The notes: a model not told the origin generated them from the letters alone. Positions 1-9,515 are shown, counted from the first letter of the stretch. The stretch is 64,000 bases of DNA from Zhongshania aliphaticivorans (GCF_902705875.1 NZ_CACSIK010000002.1:1-64000); one strand, 5' to 3'. Made by a program: numbers and translations.

Positions 1-757
<757 letters not shown>

Positions 758-1258
758 TTAGTATGCACCTTCACTATATACCAACTCGTAGCTATGGCTA
801 TAAATCTCAAGGATATTACCAAAAGGGTCTTCCATATAAATCATACGATACGGTTTTTCTCCAGGATAATAATAACGAGGTTTCGCCATCCGCTTTTTAC
901 CACCCGCCGCCACGATACGTTCAGCTAGCTCTTCTACATTAGGGTCTTGAACACAAAAATGAAAAACCCCGGTTTTCCAATATTCAAAATTATTGTCGGG
1001 ATTAACTTGGTTCTCAAATTGGAACAACTCAACACCAATACGATCACCAGTCGACAAATGGGCTATACGAAATTTTCCCCAACCAGCACCAAAAACGTCA
1101 TTACACATTTCACCAATTGGGCTGTCGTCCTCAACAATGTCGGTCGGCTCCATAATCAGATACCAGCCCATCACCTCGGTATAAAACGCAACGGCTTTTT
1201 CTAGATCAGGTACTGAAATACCAATGTGTGAAAAATTTCTTGGATAAACATGACTCAT
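758..1258 (-). CDS. VOC-superfamily (glyoxalase/dioxygenase fold) protein
   Basis: A protein of 166 residues. The N-terminal signature H-I-G-I-S-V-P-D-L-E-K-A-V-x-F-Y and the C-terminal D-P-F-G-N-I-L-E-I-Y strand are typical of VOC metalloenzymes (glyoxalase I, extradiol dioxygenases, epimerases). His near the N-terminus, a central His in FHFCVQDP and Glu in LEIY are plausible metal ligands. Start: the longest frame begins at a TTG (1273) that is part of the Shine-Dalgarno TTGAGGAG; the ATG at 1258, seven bases after GAGGAG, is the real start. It is divergent from a LysR regulator 92 bp away, which suggests substrate-dependent induction. The substrate cannot be read from sequence. Confidence 0.85.
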   Translation of the reverse strand: MSHVYPRNFSHIGISVPDLEKAVAFYTEVMGWYLIMEPTDIVEDDSPIGEMCNDVFGAGWGKFRIAHLSTGDRIGVELFQFENQVNPDNNFEYWKTGVFHFCVQDPNVEELAERIVAAGGKKRMAKPRYYYPGEKPYRMIYMEDPFGNILEIYSHSYELVYSEGAY

Positions 1259-1350
1259 TGCGATGCTCCTCAATTAATGTGGGAGTAGCATACAAAACCT
1301 AATAGATTACGTATAATTATCATTTATCATAATATGGATTATAGTTTGTA
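1259..1350. promoter_or_regulatory. Divergent promoter/operator region, LysR versus VOC gene
   Basis: A 92-bp AT-rich intergenic region between divergently transcribed genes. It includes the tandem heptamer TTATCAT TTATCAT at 1317-1330. LysR regulators usually bind T-N11-A sites in such a region and control both genes; which of several T-N11-A matches is used cannot be decided by eye. A Fur-type hexamer reading (GATAAT-like) of the same repeat is an alternative. Confidence 0.45.
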
Positions 1351-2220
1351 ATGATAAATACCCAATGGCTACGCAGCTTTTGCCAACTTGTTGAAGTTGG
1401 CAGTTTCACCCGCACCGCCGAACAACTGCATATGACCCAGTCTGGCGTCAGCCAACATATCCACAAGCTGGAAGATCATATTGGCCTGCCATTGCTGGTG
1501 CGTCACGGCAAGCAATTTACCCTCACCGACGCGGGTGAGCGGCTATACACCGAAGCCCGAGAGATTATTCAATCTTTGGCCAAGTTGGAGCAGCGCATTA
1601 GCGAAGACCCCGCCAACAAAGGTGAGGTACGGATTAAATCACCGGGAAGCCTAGGCCTAAAATTATACCCACAGCTACTGACACTGCAGCAGCAATACCC
1701 GCAACTGATTATTGATTATCGATTTGCTCCCAATGCGGATGTAGAAAGTGCGATTGCCAGCAACGAGATAGACATTGGTTTGATGACCAGAACCTCTACG
1801 CTGGCTTCCCTAGATAGCCATTCCATTGCCAAAGAAGCCCTACTACTAGTGACGCCGGCAACACTGAGTACGCCAAGCTGGGAGGATTTATGCTCACTGG
1901 GGTTTATAGACCACCCCGATGGCGCCCACCACGCTGGACTGCTGCTAACAGCCAACTATCCTGAATACCATCATAGTGAGCTGCTGAATAAGAAAGGCTT
2001 TTCCAACCAAATAAGTTTAATTTTAGACCCAGTAAGCAGAGGCCTAGGATTTACCGTATTACCCGCTCACGCCGTCGCCGCCTTTCCACAACAAAACACC
2101 ATTAAAGCGCACCCGCTTCACCACCCTGTTAGCGAAACGATCTACCTTGGTGTTCGGCGAGATAAACCCATAGCAAACCGGGTTACCACCGTTATTAGTG
2201 AAATTAAGAAATGCTTATAA
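1351..2220 (+). CDS. LysR-family transcriptional regulator
   Basis: 289 residues, the normal LysR length. The N-terminal winged HTH (about residues 4-62) shows the family pattern: WLRSFCQLVEVGSFTRTAEQ, then QSGVSQHIHKLEDHIGLPLL. A coiled linker helix leads into a periplasmic-binding-like effector domain (about 90-285). The gene is divergent from the VOC enzyme and probably controls it. The GLGFTVLPAHAV motif near the C-terminus is common in effector domains. The effector is unknown. Confidence 0.92.
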   Translation: MINTQWLRSFCQLVEVGSFTRTAEQLHMTQSGVSQHIHKLEDHIGLPLLVRHGKQFTLTDAGERLYTEAREIIQSLAKLEQRISEDPANKGEVRIKSPGSLGLKLYPQLLTLQQQYPQLIIDYRFAPNADVESAIASNEIDIGLMTRTSTLASLDSHSIAKEALLLVTPATLSTPSWEDLCSLGFIDHPDGAHHAGLLLTANYPEYHHSELLNKKGFSNQISLILDPVSRGLGFTVLPAHAVAAFPQQNTIKAHPLHHPVSETIYLGVRRDKPIANRVTTVISEIKKCL

Positions 2221-2381
2221 GTGCAGAGCATAAAAAAACATTGATAGGTCAGCCATAACAGATAAATGCCGCCACCGCGTTGCGCAAATATATTTTATAG
2301 ATCAGAAAAATATTACACCCGTTTTTACGGCTGGTTTAGAGCGCAGCGAAATAATATTCTTTCGACAGATTTTGAATCGCT

Positions 2382-2924
2382 TTAATCATCAATTTTTCCA
2401 GCAATAAAATCTAGCTCAGGCGCACTAAAGCGCATAGCAGCCCAGGCGCTAAGCAATTTTATATAAAATGAAAAATTGTGTGTTTTTGGATTTGGCACAT
2501 CATTGGGAAGCACTACACCTTTAGGTCTACTTCGCGTCATTGTGCGTATTTCTAACGGCGGGATTTCATCTTTAGACCACAAATTCCCATACATACTAAG
2601 CCAATGCCCTTTAGTGAACTCTAAAAATACTGGTGTATTGCAACAGCTTGCGATTATTCGACGAGTAGATAAATCATCATTGATGTAATATGACTTCAGT
2701 TTCTCTTGGCCTGAAAGAAACTCGACTTTATCTTTTCTGAATAAGACAAATCTTGTTGCTCCGTTTCGATCAAGAATTAATGGGGCTCCTGCACGTTTCT
2801 GAATTTCTGCACCCGCAATTTGACAATCTGAACATAAACATTCGGCACTAATAATAGGTTTTCCGCTAACCGAAAACGACACCTGTCCGCATTGACACTT
2901 AAGTTTTTCTCTTACTTCTTTCAT
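2382..2924 (-). CDS. GFA/CENP-V-fold zinc protein (DUF6151-like)
   Basis: 180 residues. The spaced cysteines C-Q-C-G near residue 10, C-L-C-S-D-C at about 30, and S-C-C-N-T-P at about 94 follow the GFA (glutathione-dependent formaldehyde-activating enzyme) superfamily zinc-binding pattern. The extended C-terminal half (N-P-K-T-H-N-F-S-F-Y) resembles the DUF6151 subgroup. Activity is not established for this subgroup; calling it a formaldehyde-activating enzyme would be over-interpretation. The start ATG has no strong Shine-Dalgarno. Monocistronic; neighbours on both sides point away or are distant. Confidence 0.75.
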   Translation of the reverse strand: MKEVREKLKCQCGQVSFSVSGKPIISAECLCSDCQIAGAEIQKRAGAPLILDRNGATRFVLFRKDKVEFLSGQEKLKSYYINDDLSTRRIIASCCNTPVFLEFTKGHWLSMYGNLWSKDEIPPLEIRTMTRSRPKGVVLPNDVPNPKTHNFSFYIKLLSAWAAMRFSAPELDFIAGKIDD

Positions 2925-3330
2925 TCGAAAAAATCCATGTTATATTCCCTAACATTGTAATCTTCCGCATGCTCGTTTTGCCAAAATCAATATACCTGAG
3001 CAGCCAGCGAAACTAATTAATTTAATGAAGAAAAATAAGGAATTCATATTAAAGCGCATTTTGACTAAACGAGCATATATTTTGATACATTAAAAATATA
3101 CTCTTCATTCTCGCCAATTTTCAGTCCAAGCCAGCGCTATCTATAAGCAGATTTGGTGCTTATCGCGCTATAGTTTTTAGTCAAATACGCACTTTCCCCC
3201 AAGCCTGCCAAGCTTTTGCAGCCTAATCGCGGTGATGCATTTATTCGATGGCGACCGTGTTCTATGTTAGCGTAGCAAACCTTTAATAAACTAAGACGTG
3301 AGCCCCGTGGTTCATTAGGAAGAAACAACG
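2925..3330. other. 406-bp intergenic region with a coding-like minus-strand frame
   Basis: Most of it is AT-rich non-coding DNA. The last 195 bases (3137-3328, minus) form an open frame of 63 codons ending directly before the next gene's Shine-Dalgarno. Its translation (for example N-E-P-R-G-S-R-L-S-L and A-S-P-R-L-G-C-K-S-L) is not low-complexity, but it has no ribosome site and lies antisense to the 5' leader of the downstream gene. I suspect a repeat-family or structured-leader sequence rather than a protein. Confidence 0.35.
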
Positions 3331-4089
3331 ATGAGCCTGCTTTTTGAAGAAATAGACAGCCAAGACTCCCCCTTAGGCGAGATTTCTTTGCGCCGCCGAC
3401 GTATGCCCGCTTTTGGGGACAGAGATATTTACGAGGTAAAACTCGGCGACGAATTTTTGATGTCGAGTATGTTCGTCGACGCTGAAGAAGCGCTGTCTAC
3501 CCTCGGTCTTGCTTCTGTACAGGGCGATAATCTGAGTGTTGTGGTTGGCGGCCTGGGCTTGGGTTACACAGCGGTGGCTGCCCTTAAAGATTCGCGCATT
3601 GACGAGTTACTAGTGGTTGATGCCTTAGATACCGTTATTAGCTGGCATGAGAAAGAGTTAGTGCCGCTGGGTAAAACCTTAAATGCTGATCCACGGAATC
3701 GCTATATTCTGGGTAGTTTCTTTGATCTTGCCACCGATCCACTTACCGGTTTTGACCCCGATGATCATGGCAAGCAATTTGATGCTATTTTACTCGACAT
3801 TGATCATTCGCCCAGTGAGTTTCTCAATGCCAGTAACGCCGGCTTTTACACCACCGAAAACCTTACCCTGATGGCCAGCCAACTTAAACCACACGGGGTG
3901 TTTGCCATGTGGTCGCAAAACTTGCCAGATTCAGGTTTTGAGGCCTTACTCAACACGGTGTTTGAATCCGTTAACTCACATATCGTGTCTTTTTATAATC
4001 CCTTTCAAAATAGCGAATCGACTAACTCGGTGTATGTCTGTGTAACGGGAGCAAACAATGATCAAGCTAAAGCGCCTGATTTGGCGTAG
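3331..4089 (+). CDS. Spermidine-synthase-like (class I SAM-fold) protein
   Basis: 252 residues with a Rossmann methyltransferase core: V-V-G-G-L-G-L-G-Y-T (about 70-80) is the nucleotide loop, L-V-V-D-A-L-D the second acidic motif, and D-A-I-L-L-D-I-D-H-S-P the polyamine-synthase-like motif IV. Homologues are annotated as spermidine synthase-like or SAM-dependent methyltransferase, and substrate is not established; the gene is not a canonical speE. The start ATG has AGGAAG eight bases upstream. The 3' end overlaps mtgA by 32 bp, so the two are probably translationally coupled. Confidence 0.78.
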   Translation: MSLLFEEIDSQDSPLGEISLRRRRMPAFGDRDIYEVKLGDEFLMSSMFVDAEEALSTLGLASVQGDNLSVVVGGLGLGYTAVAALKDSRIDELLVVDALDTVISWHEKELVPLGKTLNADPRNRYILGSFFDLATDPLTGFDPDDHGKQFDAILLDIDHSPSEFLNASNAGFYTTENLTLMASQLKPHGVFAMWSQNLPDSGFEALLNTVFESVNSHIVSFYNPFQNSESTNSVYVCVTGANNDQAKAPDLA

Positions 4090-4744
4090 CATCCTATACT
4101 TTATTTTAATTAGCTTTGTTTTCGTTTTACCCGTTAGATGGCTAAATCCGCCGGTAAGCATGGTCATGTTGGAGCGCAGCTGGCAACAGCGTGGTAGCGA
4201 CTACGATATCAAACAGCAATGGCTAGCATGGCGTGATATTCCCCACCATGCTGCGCTGGCGGCTGTTGTTTCAGAAGACCAAAATTTCCCTCATCACTAT
4301 GGCATCGACCTCAAAGCCATTCAAAAAGCGATTGAAGAACGACAGCGTCGTGGCAGTCTGCGCGGAGCCAGTACCATTAGTCAGCAAGTAGCTCGCAATA
4401 TGTATTTATGGACGGGGCGGAGCTGGTTTCGCAAAGGCTTGGAAGTATGGTTTACCGGTTTAATTGAGCTATGTTGGCCCAAACAACGTATTTTAGAAGT
4501 GTATTTAAACATTGCCGAATGGGGCGACGGTGTCTTTGGTTTAGCCGCTGCCAGCCAGCATCACTTTGCCACCTCCGCAGCTGCATTAACGCCTTGGCAG
4601 TCTGCACTATTGGCATCTAGCCTACCCAGCCCGCTCAAATACCAACCCGCGGCCCCCGCACCGCATTTAATTGAGCGGGCCAACTGGAATTTAAAGCAAC
4701 AACAACGCTTGGGCGGCAAGGCGTGGCTGGCTTCTTTAGAATAA
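4058..4744 (+). CDS. mtgA: Monofunctional biosynthetic peptidoglycan transglycosylase
   Basis: 228 residues, normal for MtgA. A single N-terminal membrane helix (about 9-26) anchors a GT51 domain: V-V-S-E-D-Q-N-F with the catalytic Glu, R-G-A-S-T-I-S-Q-Q, then N-x-Y-L-W-T-G-R-S-W-x-R-K and E-x-Y-L-N-I-A-E-W-G. It polymerises lipid II into glycan strands at the periplasmic face of the inner membrane; there is no transpeptidase domain. The ATG sits seven bases after GGGAG inside the upstream gene. Confidence 0.95.
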   Translation: MIKLKRLIWRSILYFILISFVFVLPVRWLNPPVSMVMLERSWQQRGSDYDIKQQWLAWRDIPHHAALAAVVSEDQNFPHHYGIDLKAIQKAIEERQRRGSLRGASTISQQVARNMYLWTGRSWFRKGLEVWFTGLIELCWPKQRILEVYLNIAEWGDGVFGLAAASQHHFATSAAALTPWQSALLASSLPSPLKYQPAAPAPHLIERANWNLKQQQRLGGKAWLASLE

Positions 4745-4763
4745 GAAGCTATTGCTGCCATGC

Positions 4764-5603
4764 TTAAATACCGGCTTGTGCAAACACCTTAAGAAACGTG
4801 TCCGGCTCTGGTCTAATCCGATAATTGTCGGTTAGGTCTGCAAAGAGTATTTTGCTTTGGGCATCCGTCATAATGACCGTGGGCATCACCGTATCACTGT
4901 CATAACCCAATGCCTGCAAGCCTGAGGGCAAACCCTGCGTCGCGGCTATTCCCAAGCGGTTTGCCATTTGATTATCTTGGTCCACCAAAAACGACATCGG
5001 CGCATCAAAGCGTTCTGCCAATGAACTAGTATGGCTTGGCGGTTGTGAGCTTATCAGCATAACCTCTACGCCTTTGTCAGCCAGCTGGCGATATTGCCCT
5101 GCAATTTCTTTTATTTGCGCCATACATAATGGGCACCAATTGCCGCGATAAAAAATCATCAGCATGGGTTTATTAAGCTCATTGGTGTTTAGTGCGCCAC
5201 CATCGGTCTTGCGAAAGGTTAAAGCGGGAAGCGTTTGACCAACATCAAGCAGTGCATTGCTTCTGTCGCCAAAACTTGAATACCACCACTCGTACAGCAC
5301 CGTACCGATTACCCCCACCAACAAGATCCAAGCTAATTGCTCTATCGTTGCTGGCGGTGTTGCTACAAGGCCTATCAGCGCAAGTATTGTCACGGCTAAA
5401 ATGAATTTAGTGGCCTTCTCGGTTCGCGCTACATTGGCAGTAAATACCCAGACAAAAAATAACAACGGTGACGCCACACCCAGTAATACCCACAGCCATG
5501 AACTGGTATTTTCTTGTTGATATATCGCCCATGCACTTCGTGCCGTACCGGCAAAAAGTAAGGTCATCCACGCAGAAATAAAATGAGATTTAAAACTATT
5601 CAT
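4764..5603 (-). CDS. Membrane-anchored AhpC/TSA-type peroxiredoxin-like protein
   Basis: 279 residues. The N-terminal half has about four hydrophobic helices; the C-terminal half (from about residue 125) is a thioredoxin-fold AhpC/TSA domain with N-W-C-P-L-C-M-A-Q-I, a CxxC that could act as a redox pair. The fusion of a small membrane domain to a redoxin suggests thiol-disulfide or peroxide chemistry at the inner membrane; topology is not proven. Start: the upstream ATG at 5621 precedes the Shine-Dalgarno AAGGA; ATG 5603 is six bases after it and preferred. It lies 28 bp downstream of a TetR gene on the same strand, so the two likely form an operon. Confidence 0.75.
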   Translation of the reverse strand: MNSFKSHFISAWMTLLFAGTARSAWAIYQQENTSSWLWVLLGVASPLLFFVWVFTANVARTEKATKFILAVTILALIGLVATPPATIEQLAWILLVGVIGTVLYEWWYSSFGDRSNALLDVGQTLPALTFRKTDGGALNTNELNKPMLMIFYRGNWCPLCMAQIKEIAGQYRQLADKGVEVMLISSQPPSHTSSLAERFDAPMSFLVDQDNQMANRLGIAATQGLPSGLQALGYDSDTVMPTVIMTDAQSKILFADLTDNYRIRPEPDTFLKVFAQAGI

Positions 5604-5631
5604 TACAAATCCTTGCCGCATGTCATCGGCA

Positions 5632-6222
5632 TTATTTATTGGGCATTAACATACTTAACAAGGGCTCCACACTCTGACGTAAAGGTAACTCCTCTACACC
5701 GCGACGGCTCTGCACACGAAGACCAATCATGCAGGTCATTAACATTTTTCCCGCTTCGTCTGCGCTGACTGTGGTAATCATTTGTTCTTGTGCCTGAGCG
5801 CGCCGGCAAGTCTCTATCAAGCCTTGCTCTATCACATCTAATTTTTCTGAGGCACATTGTTGTAAGTTGGTATCAATAGCCGATAACTCATTAACGGTAT
5901 TAACTAATAAACATCCCAGCGCGCGCTCGTCTTTATTCAACATAAACAGCGTAATGTCGAAGACATCACGAATTCCCTGCGCCGGATTTTCTTGGTTATT
6001 TAATATCTCAAGGACAACGGCTTGCATACTGTCGTGATAATGATTGACCACCTCAGTAAACAAACCCGCCTTATCACCAAACGCCGCGTAAAGGCTGCCG
6101 CGATTGATCTGCATTGCGTCCAATAATTGTTGTAAGGAGCTTGCACTGTAGCCCTGCATCCAAAACACCTGCATTGCGGCATCCAAGGCTTGTTGGCGGT
6201 CAAATTGTCGTGGTCTTGCCAT
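5632..6222 (-). CDS. TetR/AcrR-family regulator
   Basis: 196 residues. The N-terminal HTH (about 10-55) reads A-M-Q-V-F-W-M-Q-G-Y-S-A-S-S-L-Q-Q-L-L and R-G-S-L-Y-A-A-F-G-D-K, the usual TetR DNA-reading helix and tail. The C-terminal ligand domain is variable, with one Cys pair region (G-C-L-L-V-N-T). GAGGAGGAG lies just upstream of the ATG. It precedes the membrane redoxin gene and probably autoregulates both. Confidence 0.92.
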   Translation of the reverse strand: MARPRQFDRQQALDAAMQVFWMQGYSASSLQQLLDAMQINRGSLYAAFGDKAGLFTEVVNHYHDSMQAVVLEILNNQENPAQGIRDVFDITLFMLNKDERALGCLLVNTVNELSAIDTNLQQCASEKLDVIEQGLIETCRRAQAQEQMITTVSADEAGKMLMTCMIGLRVQSRRGVEELPLRQSVEPLLSMLMPNK

Positions 6223-6505
6223 TGTCTCCTCCTCAATTTTAAGACACGATACAAGTTGTGGAATGATCGGTCAATAACTAATATACACTTTCAATTTAGT
6301 AACGGACAGCTTAACTTGCGCGTATCACACCCGCCTGATAGCGTTATATAAAGTCATGCCGTAATGTTAAGCAGGTCGACTAAACGTAAATTGCGCTTTT
6401 CAAATCAGGCCAACAGCCACCACTTCTATATTTGAGTTACGATGTTACGCTATCAATATCAGCGTAAAGATAAGGGAATACTAAATAATCCGGTAGGAGA
6501 ACATC

Positions 6506-6985
6506 ATGGATACATATTTATTAAGCAAGGAAGATATTGAACAATTTGAAGGCCTTTCTAAAACACATTTCTTAAATAACAATGCTAAACGAAATAATAA
6601 ATCATTGGGAGATCTTACCGGTTTAACTGGGTTTGGTTTTCATATTATTGAAGTTCAGGTGGGCCATGAAACAACTGAATTTCATAAACATTATCACGAA
6701 GACGAATGCGTTTATATTCTGGAAGGTTCTGCCGAGGCATTAATAGGCGACGATAGATACAATGTTAAAGCGGGTGATTTTATTGGCTATAGAGCGGGTG
6801 GCAAAGCACACTCTTTGCGCAATAATGGCGACAGCATTTTAAAGTGTATTGTGGTTGGCCAGCGTGCAGACCATGACGTAGGCGACTACCCGAAACTTAA
6901 TAAACGGATCTATCGGCATAAAAACATGCCGTGGAATCTTGTTGACCTAGATGCTATTTCTGAACCTAGCGCAGGAAAAAAATAA
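6506..6985 (+). CDS. Cupin-domain protein
   Basis: 159 residues with one cupin barrel. Motif 1 is E-F-H-K-H-Y-H-E-D-E-C-V-Y-I-L-E-G, motif 2 is D-F-I-G-Y-R-A-G-G-K-A-H-S-L; His/His/Glu plus the later His are the metal site. Cupins of this form range from isomerases and dioxygenases to non-enzymatic sugar-binding proteins. TAGGAG precedes the ATG. It is followed by a MerR regulator and a CMD-family protein on the same strand with short gaps, possibly one stress-response group. Confidence 0.85.
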   Translation: MDTYLLSKEDIEQFEGLSKTHFLNNNAKRNNKSLGDLTGLTGFGFHIIEVQVGHETTEFHKHYHEDECVYILEGSAEALIGDDRYNVKAGDFIGYRAGGKAHSLRNNGDSILKCIVVGQRADHDVGDYPKLNKRIYRHKNMPWNLVDLDAISEPSAGKK

Positions 6986-7025
6986 TTTTTTTCATTCTAT
7001 AAATTAAGGAAGTTTTAATACAACA

Positions 7026-7397
7026 ATGAACGTCTCTGAATTTTCAAACCGAACCGGATTAAGTCCACACACCATAAGGTACTACGACAAAATTGGTTTG
7101 CTCGACGACGTTCAGCGACGCGCCAATGGTCATCGCTCGTTTACAGAAAAAGATCTTAGTTGGCTCGCTTTTGTTAAACGCCTTAAAGACACCGGAATGC
7201 CTTTAGCAAACATTCAAAAATATGCACAATTGCGAAAAGCGGGTCAGTCAACCTTACAAGCACGTCAAAAATTATTAATAGACCATGCCGATGCCTTAGG
7301 CCAGAGAATAGCAGATCAACAAACCCATCTTAAAAACTTAGAAAACAAAATAGCCTTCTATCAAGCTGAAATAAATCACACTAATCCCATTGACTGA
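7026..7397 (+). CDS. MerR-family transcriptional regulator
   Basis: 123 residues. The N-terminal HTH begins V-S-E-F-S-N-R-T-G-L-S-P-H-T-I-R-Y-Y-D-K-I-G-L, followed by R-x-N-G-H-R-x-F and the L-A-F-V-K-R-L-K-D-T-G-M-P-L wing. A dimerising coiled coil (about 80-115) ends the protein. There is no C-terminal Cys cluster, so it is not a typical metal sensor; similar short MerR proteins often accompany redox or CMD genes. Confidence 0.92.
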   Translation: MNVSEFSNRTGLSPHTIRYYDKIGLLDDVQRRANGHRSFTEKDLSWLAFVKRLKDTGMPLANIQKYAQLRKAGQSTLQARQKLLIDHADALGQRIADQQTHLKNLENKIAFYQAEINHTNPID

Positions 7398-7454
7398 GAG
7401 TTAACTCTAAGGGCTAGTCTATTGGCATGAACTCAGCAGCAATGGATTACCCCG

Positions 7455-7985
7455 ATGGCCTCGGAACAAAACCAAATCACTATTAACAGACGCTCACTCT
7501 GCAAAAAGTCCGTGGTTTTGTTCGCCGTTTCTTTTGGCTATCTGCCATTGAATGCTTGTTCTTTGATATCAAATTTACACTCACAAGAGGACAGGCCAAT
7601 GAGTAATTCGAGATTTTTTCGCGGTATGGCGAAACTCAAAGAAATTGATGGCGAGGCCGGCGAACGCGTCATTGAATCCTTAAAAGATATTGCCCCCGAT
7701 CTTGGTCGCTATATTATTGAATACCCCTTTGGTGACATATACAGCCGTGATGCCCTAGACCTAAAATCCCGCGAAATTGCCACCGTAGCGGCCTTAACCG
7801 CCATGGGAAATGCCGAGCCACAACTTAAAGTTCATATACACGGCGCATTAAATGTTGGCTGCTCACCGGAAGAGATAGTCGAAATTATCATTCAAATGTC
7901 TGTTTACGCTGGATTCCCCGCTGCCTTAAATGCGGCAACTGCAGCGAAGTCAGTATTTACTGACCGTGGTATCGTCATGTCATAA
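7455..7985 (+). CDS. Carboxymuconolactone decarboxylase (CMD)-family protein, possibly exported
   Basis: The CMD domain (about residues 70-165) has K-S-R-E-I-A-T-V-A-A-L-T-A-M-G and an H-x-x-G-A-L-N-V-G-C segment. The canonical CxxC of AhpD is absent; a single Cys near H-I-H-G-A-L-N-V-G-C is seen. Two starts are possible. ATG 7455 gives 176 residues with a signal-like N-terminus containing N-R-R-S-L-C-K-K and L-P-L-N-A-C, resembling a Tat/lipoprotein leader. ATG 7599 gives 128 residues with AGAGGA eight bases upstream. Good coding texture before 7599 and the leader features favour the long form, without certainty. Confidence 0.72.
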   Translation: MASEQNQITINRRSLCKKSVVLFAVSFGYLPLNACSLISNLHSQEDRPMSNSRFFRGMAKLKEIDGEAGERVIESLKDIAPDLGRYIIEYPFGDIYSRDALDLKSREIATVAALTAMGNAEPQLKVHIHGALNVGCSPEEIVEIIIQMSVYAGFPAALNAATAAKSVFTDRGIVMS

Positions 7986-8180
7986 GAGAATTCTGTGACT
8001 ATAAAACATCACTCAAGACACCCTGATGGCAGCTACCCCTCCGTCAGGTTTACTTTATATACAGCGTTGAGCCAATGGCTGTTAAGGCTATTTTACTTCG
8101 TCTATACCCCGCGTTATTTGCCGCGCCCTGTTATGCAAGCTAACATAATAAACAACATCAATAATGAATCAGGAAGACCC

Positions 8181-8822
8181 ATGCGCGTTTTTATCTCACT
8201 GTTAGCCTTAACGTTCGTATTCTCTCTAACTGGCTGTGAGTCCACCTATTACAACGCCATGGAGAAAGTGGGTGTTCACAAACGTGACATTCTGGTTGAC
8301 CGTGTCGGCGAGGCCAAAGAAGCCCAGCAAGAGACCCAAGAACAATTTAAAGACGCGCTTACTGAGTTTCGCTCGGTGGTGAGCTTTGATGGTGGTGATT
8401 TAGAAAAATACTACAACCGTCTGAACAACGAATTTGAAGACAGTGAAGCCGCCGCCCAAGACCTAAGTAGCCGCATAGATAAAGTAGAATCCGTGGCTGA
8501 AGCCCTATTTGATGAATGGCAAGACGAGCTAGAGCTATACAGCAACGCTCGCCTGCGCAGCGACAGCGCCAACAAACTACAGGCCACTAAACGTCAGTAC
8601 GCCAGCCTAATTAAATCGATGCGCAGTGCCGAGAAAAGCGTTGACCCCGTTTTAAACGCGCTGCGCGACAATGTGCTGTACCTTAAACACAACCTGAATG
8701 CCTCAGCCATTGGCGCCCTAAAAGGTGAGTTGGCTGGTATAGATCGTGATGTGCAGCAATTAATTGCTGCCATGGAAAAAGCCATTAACGAATCTGATGC
8801 CTTTATTAAGCAACTGAAATAG
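8181..8822 (+). CDS. DUF2959 lipoprotein
   Basis: 213 residues. The start at ATG 8181 is supported by AGGAAG four bases before it and by an immediate lipoprotein signal (V-F-S-L-T-G-C). Longer frames from 7995 add 62 residues with no family support. The mature protein begins Y-Y-N-A-M-E-K-V-G-V-H-K-R-D-I-L, the DUF2959 hallmark, and is almost wholly alpha-helical coiled coil. The role of the family is unknown; a periplasmic outer-membrane-anchored helical protein is inferred. Confidence 0.88.
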   Translation: MRVFISLLALTFVFSLTGCESTYYNAMEKVGVHKRDILVDRVGEAKEAQQETQEQFKDALTEFRSVVSFDGGDLEKYYNRLNNEFEDSEAAAQDLSSRIDKVESVAEALFDEWQDELELYSNARLRSDSANKLQATKRQYASLIKSMRSAEKSVDPVLNALRDNVLYLKHNLNASAIGALKGELAGIDRDVQQLIAAMEKAINESDAFIKQLK

Positions 8823-8847
8823 CCCGTTGCTTAACATCTGTCACCCA

Positions 8848-8885
8848 AGCCCTCCATGGTAAGTGTGTGCTCACTCACGAGGGCT
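8848..8885. terminator. Weak hairpin between convergent genes
   Basis: Arms AGCCCTC (8848-8854) and GAGGGCT (8879-8885) with an inner GTG/CAC pairing. It lies between the convergent DUF2959 and SPOUT genes. It lacks a T-run, so termination here is only plausible. Confidence 0.3.
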
Positions 8886-8921
8886 ATCCAGCCTTCAAAA
8901 GTCATACGTTTCCCATCCATG

Positions 8922-9404
8922 TTATTTGCGCTTGCGCGTTAATGCCCCCTGGTGATGAGAAAAATCATTGCCTTTAGCAAGGCGGTCATACAAGACCACA
9001 TTGACCGTGGCCGCTAAATTCATGCAGCCGTCGGTGGGAATATAGACAATATCTTCGCAGAAATTGGTGATTTCTTTTTTTAGCGTTCCGTCTTCAGGGC
9101 CAAAAATGTAAAAGGCGCGGGGTGGATGTTTATAGGTGGTAAGCGGTTTGGCGCCGTCAATTAATTCCACCGCCACCGGCACACAACCCAGAGGGATTGT
9201 ATCCTTTAAGTTATCCACACAAACCAAGGGCAGTGTTTCATAGATTTTTTGCGTATCCGTGTAAAAGGGCTTGGCATGATCATATCGCGTGCCGGTATAA
9301 AACACCGAATTAACACCGTAACAACCTGCAGCGCGCATTACAGACCCGACATTTTCTGGCGATTTAGGGTTAAACAAACCAATACAGGCGTAACTATTTT
9401 TCAT
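8922..9404 (-). CDS. SPOUT (TrmH/SpoU-family) RNA methyltransferase
   Basis: 160 residues. The knot motifs are clear: motif 1 N-V-G-S-V-M-R-A-A-G-C-Y-G, motif 2 F-G-P-E-D-G-T-L, motif 3 I-P-T-D-G-C-M-N-L-A-A-T-V-N-V. It should transfer a methyl group from SAM to a ribose 2'-OH of tRNA or rRNA. There is no N-terminal substrate-binding extension, so it resembles the minimal TrmH/TrmL type, but the motif order does not settle the target. Confidence 0.85.
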   Translation of the reverse strand: MKNSYACIGLFNPKSPENVGSVMRAAGCYGVNSVFYTGTRYDHAKPFYTDTQKIYETLPLVCVDNLKDTIPLGCVPVAVELIDGAKPLTTYKHPPRAFYIFGPEDGTLKKEITNFCEDIVYIPTDGCMNLAATVNVVLYDRLAKGNDFSHHQGALTRKRK

Positions 9405-9515
9405 AATAATGGCACATCAGCTAAATTATTCTGATGAATTATGACAAATAACGCCGACGTTAACCTTAAAGACGGGCAAGCAGTGAGTGAAAAATAATTT
9501 TAATGTCGGCTGGGA

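Noticed and set aside
7995..8180. N-terminal extension of the DUF2959 gene
   Set aside because: ATG 8181 has a good ribosome site and begins a lipoprotein signal; the extension has no family similarity.
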